A DNA stretch of 46,858 nt from Candidatus Uhrbacteria bacterium (GCA_016209325.1 JACQWJ010000025.1:1-46858), one strand, 5' to 3'; positions 10,201-18,340 are shown, counted from the stretch's first letter. Numbers and translations: made by a program. Notes: a model not told the origin generated them from the letters alone.

Positions 10201-11063
10201 GCGGCATGGTCACGTTCGAGAACCTCGACTTCTACGTTCCGACGAGCGGCACCCGCGTGCTCACCGTGACGGCGGACACGAACTCCGTGTCTTCCACTGG
10301 TGCGACCTCGGGCAGCGAATTCCAGCTCAACTTCGACGCTGAGACCACCGGAACCGCCGAATTCGAGGCGGTCGGTGAGGCTTCCGGCGAGAAGCTGACG
10401 GAGGCCGACGTGGACACCTACGTCTTGGGCAACAAGATGGAGATCCGCAAGACCAAGCTCACTATCGACAAGGCTTCCGGCAGCCCGTCGGGCGCCAGCG
10501 TCCCGGGCCTCTCCGAAGTCTTCCGCTTCAACGTCACGGCCGATTCCCGCGGATTCGTGCAGCTGAATGAGGTGATGTTCAAGGTCACCTCGACCGACGG
10601 CGTCGATTCCGACTGGAACACTTGCGCCAACATCGGCGTGGCTGGTGATTGGGAGCTCTACGACATCAACGACTCCTCCGAGAAGCTTGATGACGCAACC
10701 GACTACACGTTCCGTGAGTCCGACGGCTCCGCTTGCGAAGCCGGCGACGACCTCGCCTACGTGCACATCAACTTTGAGGGCAGCGCGACCAACCCGGCCG
10801 AGGAAATCGGCGCGGGCGAGACCAAGACCTACATCCTCCGCGCCGACACCACGGGTGCCGACACGAGCGAGGACGACTCGTTCCGCATCGACATTCCGGA
10901 CGAGTCCGAAGTTGACGCGCTCGCGACCTCGCTTGACGCGATCAGCTGGGAGGACGACGTCGAAGGCGCCGGTGCCGGTGCCGACGACGACGACGACTTC
11001 GGCGACATTGACGGCGAGTACGTGAAGAACTTGCCGGTCACCGGAGGCACCCTCGTGTACTAA
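7251..11063 (+). CDS. large acidic S-layer-like surface protein
   Basis: ORF 7179-11063 with the likely start at ATG 7251 (MTDAFKLGKRALTSFVALATIISSIGISALVAPLQVRAASAG, signal peptide); very D/E-rich repeated beta-sandwich segments; ends KNLPVTGGTLVY. Confidence 0.8.
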   Translation: MTDAFKLGKRALTSFVALATIISSIGISALVAPLQVRAASAGDLIKGTTLATLYYYAADGKRYTFPNEKTFSTWYTNFNGVKTISDSELAAIPLAGNIVYRPGVRWIKIQSDPKTYAVTPQGKIRWIESEAVAVGLAGSDWNTMIDDVADTFFVDYALGSSLMSAADAFNGALVTMSGTNYLVWNGQKRMVTSEGSSANWFQTRAWLDGTGITLAGLSAGSDVTAKESTLTDVAQLGQTVTGGLSVSLASDTPASATIPQGAASVPFLKVKLMATSGDVTIDQLEFKLGGVGAVSNFGDTYLYNGDVRWTDGRSINSSSRVVTFGALNLKLKSGETSYLTLRGDISTTAVGSDTANFSLVSTSSVSGTATVSGNFPVTGNTMTFSETDAGTLVVDASGSITDPTIGEGDATIAKFTLEADDEDASVERITLNVDDAGDHSDFKLWKSTTLLASGTVSSDLVTFVLSSPLKIDEGNTETLKVSADIGGESNDVVAIAVEEEADVLAIGGDFGFNMSIDITGYDETGTTACATSADDCSRSEIIGGELTFAFNGPSSDDVCIDCNEEVFFKFKLTAENWTEVKEIQVQVECVAGSASGCDDAADNGDLYNDAADEPNLQDIKIRKVDSGTTWMGPEELDDSDDTLQTLTFSDDQVMTAGTTLDLEITADVNTDAIDADIYQFTILTDQVVAEDANGDELTAGEDIIPSADLAGNDFTLTDAEVTVDLSSPPSSGTYVKGASNVSVVGFTFDAGDSSDILIEEVTFGAMGDDDGSFTDVDEDLDVGDFVQSCSIYDNESGALIDGPESVTSDDEVQFDSFSWTIEAGESDKLLLKCNFANVDNASDTNDAFAFFIASADDIVAQDEDGDEIDATLGDDNTDGEVAIAITDGGTLAISQDGSTAKSTIILGSSTGVAISKFKFSATDEPQIVKTISLRNCVTSAVDANDDCDGEGDETEGDDDIAANVKVSYLDKAGATKTKTGFLSGGMVTFENLDFYVPTSGTRVLTVTADTNSVSSTGATSGSEFQLNFDAETTGTAEFEAVGEASGEKLTEADVDTYVLGNKMEIRKTKLTIDKASGSPSGASVPGLSEVFRFNVTADSRGFVQLNEVMFKVTSTDGVDSDWNTCANIGVAGDWELYDINDSSEKLDDATDYTFRESDGSACEAGDDLAYVHINFEGSATNPAEEIGAGETKTYILRADTTGADTSEDDSFRIDIPDESEVDALATSLDAISWEDDVEGAGAGADDDDDFGDIDGEYVKNLPVTGGTLVY

Positions 11064-11088
11064 GCTTCGGCTTAGACGCGACCCGAAG

Positions 11089-11117
11089 GTATGGGCGGGT
11101 CTCAGACCCGCCCATAC
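11089..11117. repeat. near-perfect short palindrome (GTATGGGCGGGTCT-C-AGACCCGCCCATAC)
   Basis: 14-nt arms around one nucleotide, directly read. Confidence 0.8.
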
Positions 11118-11186
11118 CCCACAAGCCCGTCCGTTCCTGTGGCTCCATGGCTTTGGCCCATGGGAATCGGATGGGGAAGACGACAA

Positions 11187-11222
11187 AAAACCGCCCTCGT
11201 TTGCGAGGGCGGTTTTGGTTTT
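11187..11222. terminator. rho-independent terminator between convergent genes
   Basis: AAAACCGCCCTCG-TTTG-CGAGGGCGGTTTT followed by GGTTTTTT; lies between the + S-layer-like gene and the - pseudouridine synthase gene. Confidence 0.85.
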
Positions 11223-11924
11223 TTACGCAAGCGCCTTCATCAACCTCTCTTCTTCCTCCGGCGTCAGGTGCCGCCACGCGCCCGGGGGCAGGTTGTCGAG
11301 TGTGATGTGCATGACGCGGATGCGCTTCAGGGCTTTGACCTCGTACCCAAGCGTTTCGCACATGCGGCGGATCTGGCGGTTGCGCCCTTCCACGAGCACG
11401 ATCGAGAACAGGTCGGTTCCCATGCGGGCCACCCGTGCCGGGAGAGTCTTCCGTCCGTCGAACACCACCCCTTCCGCCATGTGTCGAAGAAACGTCTGGT
11501 TGAGCGGCCGGGCGAGGCGTACCACGTACTCCTTTTCGTGCCGCCCTTCCGACCGGAGGATGCGGTTGACGATGTCGCCGTCATTCGTGAGCAGGATGAG
11601 CCCAGAGGAGGCCACGTCCAAGCGCCCGATATGGAACAGGCGTTCGGGATAGCCGACCGCCTCGATGATATTGTCCCGGGCGTTCGGGTCCCCCGTGCAG
11701 ATAATCCCGACCGGCTTGTGGTATGCCAGATAGACGCGTCTGGACGGTTGTTTTGAAACGCGTTGACCGTTCACCATGATCGTCTCGTTGCCTTGCACTT
11801 TTTCCCCTAGTCCCACCGCGCGTCCATCCACCCGCACCTTTCCAGCTTCAATCAGTCGGTCCGCTTCACGTCGTGAACAGACGCCGGATGACACCAGGAA
11901 TTTGTTGAGGCGAACGGGTTCCAT
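11223..11924 (-). CDS. pseudouridine synthase, RsuA/RluB/RluF family
   Basis: S4-like N-terminus MEPVRLNKFLVSSGVCSRREADRLIEAGKVRVDG; catalytic motif FHIGRLDVASSGLILLTNDGD; EGRNRQIRRMCETLGYEV. Confidence 0.92.
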   Translation of the reverse strand: MEPVRLNKFLVSSGVCSRREADRLIEAGKVRVDGRAVGLGEKVQGNETIMVNGQRVSKQPSRRVYLAYHKPVGIICTGDPNARDNIIEAVGYPERLFHIGRLDVASSGLILLTNDGDIVNRILRSEGRHEKEYVVRLARPLNQTFLRHMAEGVVFDGRKTLPARVARMGTDLFSIVLVEGRNRQIRRMCETLGYEVKALKRIRVMHITLDNLPPGAWRHLTPEEEERLMKALA

Positions 11925-11962
11925 GTGAGTGAGTATGTTACACTGGATGGTAAACGCGTTTT

Positions 11963-12355
11963 ATGGGAAAGGCAATCCGCAACCGCTCGATGATGTTTCT
12001 GCCGCTGGCCGTGTGCGCGGCGACGGTGCTTGTCGTCTTTCTACGCGGACCGGAAGAGATTCGCGTGGAAAGAGAGGTTCAGAAACTGATGCAGGAGCTT
12101 CTCGCCCATCCTCCCATTGGCGCGGTAGGGTATCACGTCACCGCAGCCATGTCCACGCAGCTCAACGATTTCGTGCTTGTCGACGAAGAAGCGGGGAGGG
12201 GAGGATGCGCCGGCCGCTTTCAGCACGGCACGCGCCAACAAGCCACCTGGGCTGATGCCCACATCGGCACCGAAGTGTCTTCTGCTCTATTGCGCGTCCA
12301 GGTGTTGTGGGAAATCGACGCGGATGGCTGTCCGTCCGGCCAAACGGTGCGTTAA
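11963..12355 (+). CDS. hypothetical membrane-anchored/secreted protein
   Basis: N-terminal hydrophobic segment MMFLPLAVCAATVLVVFL; no family recognised. Confidence 0.5.
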   Translation: MGKAIRNRSMMFLPLAVCAATVLVVFLRGPEEIRVEREVQKLMQELLAHPPIGAVGYHVTAAMSTQLNDFVLVDEEAGRGGCAGRFQHGTRQQATWADAHIGTEVSSALLRVQVLWEIDADGCPSGQTVR

Positions 12356-12361
12356 GCGGCG

Positions 12362-12390
12362 TTGCCACGTGTTTGCCGCTTTGATACACT
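12362..12390 (+). promoter_or_regulatory. sigma70-type promoter TTGCCA-N17-TACACT
   Basis: -35 at 12362-12367, -10 at 12385-12390, 17-nt spacer, upstream of the 12437 CDS. Confidence 0.55.
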
Positions 12391-12436
12391 GACTCCGATA
12401 ACATGTTCATTTTTGTTCCTTAGCTGGAAGGAGGAT

Positions 12437-12787
12437 ATGCCAAAGAAAGCCAAGGCCGCGCGTGCGGCAACGACGGAACCGATCATTAAGCCTGTCGTTC
12501 GACGTCGTGCCGTGTCCGTCGCGCGCGGCAAGAAGAAGGCCCGCCCCGTTTCGCCGGTTTCCAAAACCGTGGTGCGCAAAAAGCGCCTGGCTCCCGTTCT
12601 GAAAGCGGAAGCCGCTCCGGCCGTGCATGCAGAGCCGAAGAAACCGACGCCGGTTTCGACCGCCGCCGCTCCCCATTGCGCGGAATGCCAGTTCATTCCG
12701 CTCGGGTCCGCCGTCATGGTAGCCGTGCTCTCCGGCCTAGTCGTTGCTCTGTCCATGTGTCTTATGCAAGCCATGTTGTTCCTATGA
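12437..12787 (+). CDS. small Lys/Arg/Ala/Pro-rich protein with C-terminal TM segment
   Basis: AAGGAGG SD just upstream of ATG 12437; histone-H1-like basic tail MPKKAKAARAATTEPIIKPVVRRRAVSVARGKKKARP...; C-terminal hydrophobic AVMVAVLSGLVVALSMCLMQAMLFL. Confidence 0.65.
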   Translation: MPKKAKAARAATTEPIIKPVVRRRAVSVARGKKKARPVSPVSKTVVRKKRLAPVLKAEAAPAVHAEPKKPTPVSTAAAPHCAECQFIPLGSAVMVAVLSGLVVALSMCLMQAMLFL

Positions 12788-12788
12788 T

Positions 12789-12917
12789 GGGACCTCTGCA
12801 AAAGTGCGTCTTTTCGTCTCACGGGCACCCGTTGACCCCGCTCAACGTAGTGTCTACTACGTCTCGCGGGGCTCAACAGCCCGTTCAACGAAAATCCATC
12901 CCTTTTTCAGAGGTCCC
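12789..12917. mobile_element. MITE-like element with 16-bp imperfect TIRs (GGGACCTCTGCAAAAG / CTTTTTCAGAGGTCCC) and GAT flanks
   Basis: TIRs at 12789-12804 and 12902-12917 with one mismatch; nested internal inverted repeats (TTTTCGT/ACGAAAA, ACGGGC/GCCCGT, GTTGA/TCAAC, CCCCGC/GCGGGG, ACGTAGT/ACTACGT); GAT on both sides (12786-12788 and 12918-12920). Confidence 0.75.
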
Positions 12918-12918
12918 G

Positions 12919-13554
12919 ATGAAATTCCGTTTTCTCGTCGGAGGACTTTTCCTGTTCCTCATCCTGGCCGGGGCCGGCTGCTCGGGCGCGTCCGAGCCGG
13001 CGTCCGATCCCACGACAAACAGTAACTCATCCGGCGCTGCCGCCTCCAACGCACCGACCAGTATGCAAAATCCCTCCGCGCCCGCTGCCTCGTTCGTCGG
13101 CGTCCTGCCGGCAGAGAAGATCCAGAACAAGGTGATTCGCATCAAGACCGCCAAAGGAGACGTGACGTTCGAGTTGTTTCCGGACACCGCGCCGCTCGCC
13201 GTCTCGAACCTCGTGGCGCTCGCGGAAGCCGGGTTTTACGACGGCCTGGTTTTCCACCGCCGCGAGGAAGGGTTCGTGATCCAAGGTGGCGACCCGCTCG
13301 GCAACGGCCGCGGCGGTCCCGGCTACACCTTCGCGGACGAGCTGAAGGACGAGTACGCCTACCAGCGCGGCATCGTGGCCATGGCCAACCGCGGCCCGGA
13401 CACGAACGGCTCCCAGTTTTTCATCATGCTCGCCGATACACCTCTCCCCAAGAGCTACACGATCTTCGGTAGGGTCGTGGAAGGCATGGAGGCCGTCGAC
13501 CAGATCAAGGTCGGAGACGAGATGATCGAAGTGAGGGTCGAGGAGAAGCCATAG
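12919..13554 (+). CDS. peptidyl-prolyl cis-trans isomerase, cyclophilin type, predicted lipoprotein
   Basis: Signal with lipobox MKFRFLVGGLFLFLILAGAGC; cyclophilin motifs FHRREEGFVIQGGDPLGNGRGGPGY and GSQFFIMLADTPLPKSYTIFGRVVEGMEAVDQI. Confidence 0.93.
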   Translation: MKFRFLVGGLFLFLILAGAGCSGASEPASDPTTNSNSSGAAASNAPTSMQNPSAPAASFVGVLPAEKIQNKVIRIKTAKGDVTFELFPDTAPLAVSNLVALAEAGFYDGLVFHRREEGFVIQGGDPLGNGRGGPGYTFADELKDEYAYQRGIVAMANRGPDTNGSQFFIMLADTPLPKSYTIFGRVVEGMEAVDQIKVGDEMIEVRVEEKP

Positions 13555-13573
13555 AAATTTGCAAAGACGCGGG

Positions 13574-13600
13574 AAAGCAAGATGAACAATCTTGCTTTTC
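13574..13600 (+). terminator. rho-independent terminator after the cyclophilin gene
   Basis: AAAGCAAGAT-GAACA-ATCTTGCTTTT, 10-bp perfect stem 20 nt after the stop. Confidence 0.7.
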
Positions 13601-13904
13601 GGTTGAATAGAAAAGAGCCCCGAGGACAGGGCTTCAGAGGATATGCAATTCGTATCGAACGTTCATGCGGTATCCAAGGTAGTTCAAGATATCTTGGACG
13701 GCATGCTTGTACGCAAACTTTCTCCCGACGGCTCGTCCCCCATCTTCCCGATCCGTGCTTACCGTGAACAGTATGACCCGCGGTTCGTTTCCAGACTATT
13801 CGTTTACGACGAACAGAAGACTCAAAAAGAGTTGTGAGTTCATCAAATGCCTCTGTATAGACATTACACTCCACAATCGGACTGAATTGTCGTATAATGA
13901 AAGA

Positions 13905-14066
13905 ATGAAAAAGACTAAACTTAGCAATAAACAAGAATCAGAATTACGTGGTGTTGTCTCTCTCAAGAACACTCAAGCCATGAAAGATTTCGTCAAATAT
14001 TTAAACACGAACCGATTTAATTATTCTTTACTCGGATTTCATTGTCAGTCCAGTTGTGAAGTGTGA
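13905..14066 (+). CDS. hypothetical 53-aa protein
   Basis: MKKTKLSNKQESELRGVVSLKNTQAMKDFVKYLNTNRFNYSLLGFHCQSSCEV; consensus TATAAT at 13893-13898. Confidence 0.35.
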   Translation: MKKTKLSNKQESELRGVVSLKNTQAMKDFVKYLNTNRFNYSLLGFHCQSSCEV

Positions 14067-14102
14067 GTTCTATAGTGGGTTAAATTGTTCTCGCCATTTT
14101 CT

Positions 14103-14465
14103 ATGCCTTCACTCAGTCATGTCAGGCGACCCTCTCCGGAACATGTTCAGCCTCCTCAGGAATTCCGCTTGAGTCCTGAGGAAGGAATCTTTTTTGGGAG
14201 CAAAGTACAAGCGGATTATTTAAAACATCGGGGGTTTTACGATGCAACTGATCCTTTGAGGCAACTCAAAATGAACGTGTGGCTGGAGCATTACGGACTT
14301 AGGTTTCGGGAGTTGTGGAATGCAAACACGAACGAACTGAAACAGAACGCTATTTTGGCTTCCCAAGGAGGAAAGTCATGGGATGATGTCTATAGGCAAA
14401 TCGAAGACTTGTTGAAGGACTCGAAGGATGCATTTGAGGCATGGGTTAGGGAACAAGCTCACTGA
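14103..14465 (+). CDS. hypothetical protein
   Basis: 120-aa ORF from ATG 14103 (MPSLSHVRRPSPEHVQPPQEFRLSPEEGIFFGSK...), no family recognised. Confidence 0.5.
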   Translation: MPSLSHVRRPSPEHVQPPQEFRLSPEEGIFFGSKVQADYLKHRGFYDATDPLRQLKMNVWLEHYGLRFRELWNANTNELKQNAILASQGGKSWDDVYRQIEDLLKDSKDAFEAWVREQAH

Positions 14466-14816
14466 TTGCGTACCAAGATGGGTATGTTGAAAAGAGGTGT
14501 GCTGCGTCCCCCGCTCAAAGACCCGCTCGCGGGAGCGGAACTCGATCCGAACCTGCCTGCTGTCGACCTGCATGGTCTCTCGAGTGACCAGGCTCTGTGC
14601 GAGCTCGACGCGTTCCTCCACCGCGCCTACGTTGGGGGTATTCCCGCAGCGCGCATCATCTACGGACGAGGAACGGGTCGCCTCCTGGCGGCCGTTTCGC
14701 ATTTCCTGCGGACGCATCCTTTGGTAGAGTACGCCCGAGGATCGGATCAGCCCGCGGAAATCGGCGGCGTGACCTACGTCCTCCTGGTCCGCGCCTTTCC
14801 TGAGAGCCTTCATTGA
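14466..14816 (+). CDS. Smr-domain protein
   Basis: LPAVDLHGLSSDQALCELDAFLHRAYVGGIPAARIIYGRGTGRLLAAVSHFLRTHPLV matches the Smr LDLHG...HGxGxG pattern (here YGRGTG). Confidence 0.85.
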   Translation: MRTKMGMLKRGVLRPPLKDPLAGAELDPNLPAVDLHGLSSDQALCELDAFLHRAYVGGIPAARIIYGRGTGRLLAAVSHFLRTHPLVEYARGSDQPAEIGGVTYVLLVRAFPESLH

Positions 14817-14825
14817 TTTTCTCTA

Positions 14826-15256
14826 TGTATCTCCAAAGCGTCGACTTCAAGTCGAACGGTTCCATCCCTGTCCTCCATACGTGCGACGGCGCCAGCGTGT
14901 CGCCGCATTTAGAATGGGGAGGCCTGCCCAAGGGAACCCAAAGCCTGGCCGTCAGCTGCTTCGATCCCGATTCTCCGAGTGGCACATTCGCCCATTGGCT
15001 GATTGTGAACATTCCTCCGACGCTTCCCGAAGTCGCCCAGGGCGGAAGAACAGGCGGGCAGGAGCTGGTTAACGACTTCGGTGCCCGGGGGTACGGCGGC
15101 CCATGCCCGCCCAAGGGGACGCATCGGTACGTGTTCACTCTGTACGCTCTCGACGTCGAGCGTCTGGAAGGCGTCACACGCGAGAGGTTCGCCGAACACG
15201 TCGAGAAGCATGTCATTGAGCGAACAGAACTTATCGGCAAGTACCGCCGTAAATAA
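14826..15256 (+). CDS. PEBP / YbhB-YbcL family protein
   Basis: HTCDGASVSPHLEW, CFDPDSPSGTFAHWLIVNIP, NDFGARGYGGPCPPKGTHRYVFTLYALD are family motifs. The start could also be 14813. Confidence 0.92.
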
Positions 15257-15262
15257 GCCCCT

Positions 15263-15940
15263 ATGCCTTTCGTCCATAACGCCGCGTCATCGTTGGTTTT
15301 TTCCTTGAACCGTTTACTCCATCCGGTTGTTTACATGCATTTTCGCGTCCATTGGGTCGCAGGCGTGGACGTGCTGTCGGACCACCCTTTGGTTCAAAAG
15401 GCCTACCGCCGCGCGCGCAAGCTGCACGCGGGTCAGCAACGCAAGGACGAAGTGACGCCGTTCATCGTCCACCCAGTTCGCGTCGCGCTCATCCTGCAGG
15501 AGGCCGGATCGGTTCCGGAGGTCGTCGCTGCGGCGCTGCTCCACGATACCGTCGAGGACACGTCATACACCCCCGACCGCCTGCGTCGGGATTTTGGGGA
15601 AATGATCCATGGCATTGTCCTGGCATGTACCGAAGATCAGGGTATTCCGGATTGGCGCTCCCGCAAGGAACGCCTTCTGGCTCAGGTGCGGGGAGCCTCG
15701 GATGAAGCACGTCTCTTGAAGGCCGCCGATGTGCTGGCCAACATGCGTAATCTCCTCGATGGTTTGCGTGTGACAAACGGGGCGTTTTGGGCCAAGTTTC
15801 TGGGGCAGCCCGAAGATTATCTTTGGTATTACCGTCAGGTCTACGATATCGCCTCCGACATCCTGCCCAACCCCATGCGGTCGGATTTTCTCCAAGGCAT
15901 TCAGGAGCTGGAAAGTGCAATGCGCGTTTCGGACCTTTGA
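15263..15940 (+). CDS. HD-domain (p)ppGpp hydrolase-like protein (RelA/SpoT HD domain)
   Basis: ARKLHAGQQRKDEVTPFIVHPVRVALIL...VVAAALLHDTVEDTSYTPDRLRRDFGEMIHGIVLACTED; no synthetase domain. Confidence 0.85.
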   Translation: MPFVHNAASSLVFSLNRLLHPVVYMHFRVHWVAGVDVLSDHPLVQKAYRRARKLHAGQQRKDEVTPFIVHPVRVALILQEAGSVPEVVAAALLHDTVEDTSYTPDRLRRDFGEMIHGIVLACTEDQGIPDWRSRKERLLAQVRGASDEARLLKAADVLANMRNLLDGLRVTNGAFWAKFLGQPEDYLWYYRQVYDIASDILPNPMRSDFLQGIQELESAMRVSDL

Positions 15941-16054
15941 TGGCAAGGCGTTTGTGTTAGGACGGCGTTTTGTAACATCTCTTCCCCTGCGTAACGGAAC
16001 GAGTCGTTTTTTCGTTTGAACAAAGGACGTCTTTTCGTGGATTTATCTTTTCTT

Positions 16055-18340
16055 ATGTCTGTCTTGCATCCCGCACGTCCTTCCATGTTCGTTGTTTCCG
16101 CCGTCCTGTTCATCCTGGCGTCCGTCTGTGCGGCTGTTCCGGTCCATGCCGCCGGTTGGGCAGCCCAGGAATCCCCGACCGGTCGTAACTTGTATGCGAT
16201 TGACATTTCCGAATCCGTCGGCTATGCCGTCGGGCAAAGCGGCGTCATCGCCTATACGAAGGATGGGGGGAAGAATTGGGAAACGGGAAAAAGCTCCGTC
16301 CGCGATGACCTGTACGGCGTCGCGTTCATGGGTTCCAAGACGGGCGTGGCGGTCGGGGACGCGGGGACCATCCTACGGACCGAGAACAGTGGCTCTTCCT
16401 GGACGGAAATCGCCGTTGCTGGCCTTTCGGAAGATCTCCGGGCCGTGCGCATGGCCACGTCGTCGGCTGGCTACGCGGTCGGGGAAGGCGGTCTCATCCT
16501 GAAGACCGAGGACGGCGGGAAGACATGGAAGGAGCAGGACGTGTCCACGGACGAGGACCTGTTCGATGTCACGGCGCCTCGTTCGGACGCTTCGCGCGTC
16601 TGGGCCGTCGGGCGCAACGGCACGATCGTCGCCACAGCGGACGGCGGCAAGACTTGGAAGCTGCAGAAATCGGGGACCTCTCAGGACCTGTATGCCGCAT
16701 CCGCGCCTACGTCCTCCGCCGTCTGGGCGGCGGGCGAAGGCGACCAAATCCTCAAGTCGTCCGACGGCGGATCGACCTGGTCCGAATTTGATGCGGACGG
16801 CCTGTCTTCCGGGGAAGACGTCAACGACGTGACCTTTCTTTCTTCCTCCAAGGGGATGCTCGAAGGAAGCGAGGGTACGCATCTCCAGACGGACGACGGC
16901 GGGAAGACATGGGAAGAGGTGGAGATTGACGACGGTCCCGTGTTCCAGCGCGCGACCTATGCCGCGGAAGACCTTCGCTGGGCCGTGGGCGAGGAAGGCG
17001 CCATCTACCGCTATGACGCCGAATCTCCGTCCAAGCCCGGAAATTTCGCCCTTACGGACGCGTCCTTGACGACCGATGACGAGCCTGTCTTTACCTGGTC
17101 CGCCTCGACCGACGGTGAGTCAGCTATTGAGACCTACGAATTCAAGCTGGACTCTGCGTCCTATAAGGACATTGGAAACAAGACGAGCTACGCGGTTTCC
17201 GAGCTGGAAGCGGGTTTCCACACGGCCCGCGTTCGGGCTGTCGACCGGGCTGGCAACGCGGGCGAAGAAGCGAAGCTTACGTTTACTGTCTCGTCTTCCG
17301 CTTCCGGAAACGTCTCGGTATCCGACGTTTCCCCGACCTCGGCCAAGCTCAAGGTCGCGACGACGTTTTCGGTTAGGCCCAAGGGGTTCGGATCCGGGCT
17401 TTCCTGCCGCCTTACCATTGACGACAAGGACGTTGGGGCAATGGAGGATGAGAAGAATTCGGACCTGTTCAGCCTGTCGCACACCTTTTTCGCCGTCGGA
17501 ACCTACAAGCTGCAGGTTTTCTGCAAGGATAACGGCGGCCACAAGGCTTCCAGCTCGGTTGAGCGGGTGACTGTCAGCTCTTCGGACGCTGCGGCGCCGA
17601 GCGTGAGCGCTGTCACGCCATCGACGGCGGTGAAGGGGGTTGCCGTGACGTTGTCCGCCGACGTTTCCGACAACGTGAAAGTCGCGTCCTGCAGCCTGTA
17701 CCTGGACGGAAAGAACACCGCGGCCATGGCCGTCGCTTCCGGCCGTGCGACCGTCAAGCAGACATTTCAAACCGCGGGTTCCTATGTCGTTTACGCGCGC
17801 TGCGCGGACGCGAACGGGAACGCCGCGAACGGGCCGTCTTCCTCCCTCGCCGTCCTCGCGTCCTCGACTAACGCCGCCCCCGGGGACTTGCTCAAGATGG
17901 GCTGCGGCGCGAATGTGGAGGTCAACGATCCCTGCACGGCCGTCTACTTCTACGGTCCCGACGGCAAGCGCCACGCGTTTCCGAACGAGCGCGTCTTCAG
18001 CGCCTGGTACAAGAATTTCGACGGCTTGGTCATCGTCACGTCCGACGTCATGGCCTCCATCCCCCTCGGACGGAACGTCACCCAGCCTCCGGGAAAGCGT
18101 CTGGTCAAGTTCTGGTCCCAGAATACGGTGTACGCCCTGACGCGCGGCGGCGTCCTGCGCCCGATCGCGAACGGCGACATCGCGGCCGCCCTGTACGGCT
18201 CCTCCTGGCCGGAGCTCATCGACGACGTGAACGACGTCTTCTTCGGCAATTACAAGGTCGGGGAAGTGATTGACAGTTCCAAGGACTACGACCGCAAGGT
18301 GGAGGAGAAGTCAGTTAGCGGCCTTGGGGACAATTTTTAA
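16055..18340 (+). CDS. secreted YCF48/BNR beta-propeller protein with Ig-like domains and a C-terminal envelope domain
   Basis: ORF 16016-18340; signal peptide MFVVSAVLFILASVCAAVPVHA; repeats of WxxGxxGTIxxTxDGGKTWxxQxSG; C-terminal GDLLKMG...DGKRHAFPNERVFSAWYKNFDG shared with the S-layer-like protein. Confidence 0.8.
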   Translation: MSVLHPARPSMFVVSAVLFILASVCAAVPVHAAGWAAQESPTGRNLYAIDISESVGYAVGQSGVIAYTKDGGKNWETGKSSVRDDLYGVAFMGSKTGVAVGDAGTILRTENSGSSWTEIAVAGLSEDLRAVRMATSSAGYAVGEGGLILKTEDGGKTWKEQDVSTDEDLFDVTAPRSDASRVWAVGRNGTIVATADGGKTWKLQKSGTSQDLYAASAPTSSAVWAAGEGDQILKSSDGGSTWSEFDADGLSSGEDVNDVTFLSSSKGMLEGSEGTHLQTDDGGKTWEEVEIDDGPVFQRATYAAEDLRWAVGEEGAIYRYDAESPSKPGNFALTDASLTTDDEPVFTWSASTDGESAIETYEFKLDSASYKDIGNKTSYAVSELEAGFHTARVRAVDRAGNAGEEAKLTFTVSSSASGNVSVSDVSPTSAKLKVATTFSVRPKGFGSGLSCRLTIDDKDVGAMEDEKNSDLFSLSHTFFAVGTYKLQVFCKDNGGHKASSSVERVTVSSSDAAAPSVSAVTPSTAVKGVAVTLSADVSDNVKVASCSLYLDGKNTAAMAVASGRATVKQTFQTAGSYVVYARCADANGNAANGPSSSLAVLASSTNAAPGDLLKMGCGANVEVNDPCTAVYFYGPDGKRHAFPNERVFSAWYKNFDGLVIVTSDVMASIPLGRNVTQPPGKRLVKFWSQNTVYALTRGGVLRPIANGDIAAALYGSSWPELIDDVNDVFFGNYKVGEVIDSSKDYDRKVEEKSVSGLGDNF

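Noticed and set aside
8523-11186. 887-aa minus-strand ORF opposite the S-layer-like gene
   Set aside because: Antisense shadow of a GC-rich, strongly biased CDS; low-complexity V/G/R/D composition, no family motif, no SD seen.
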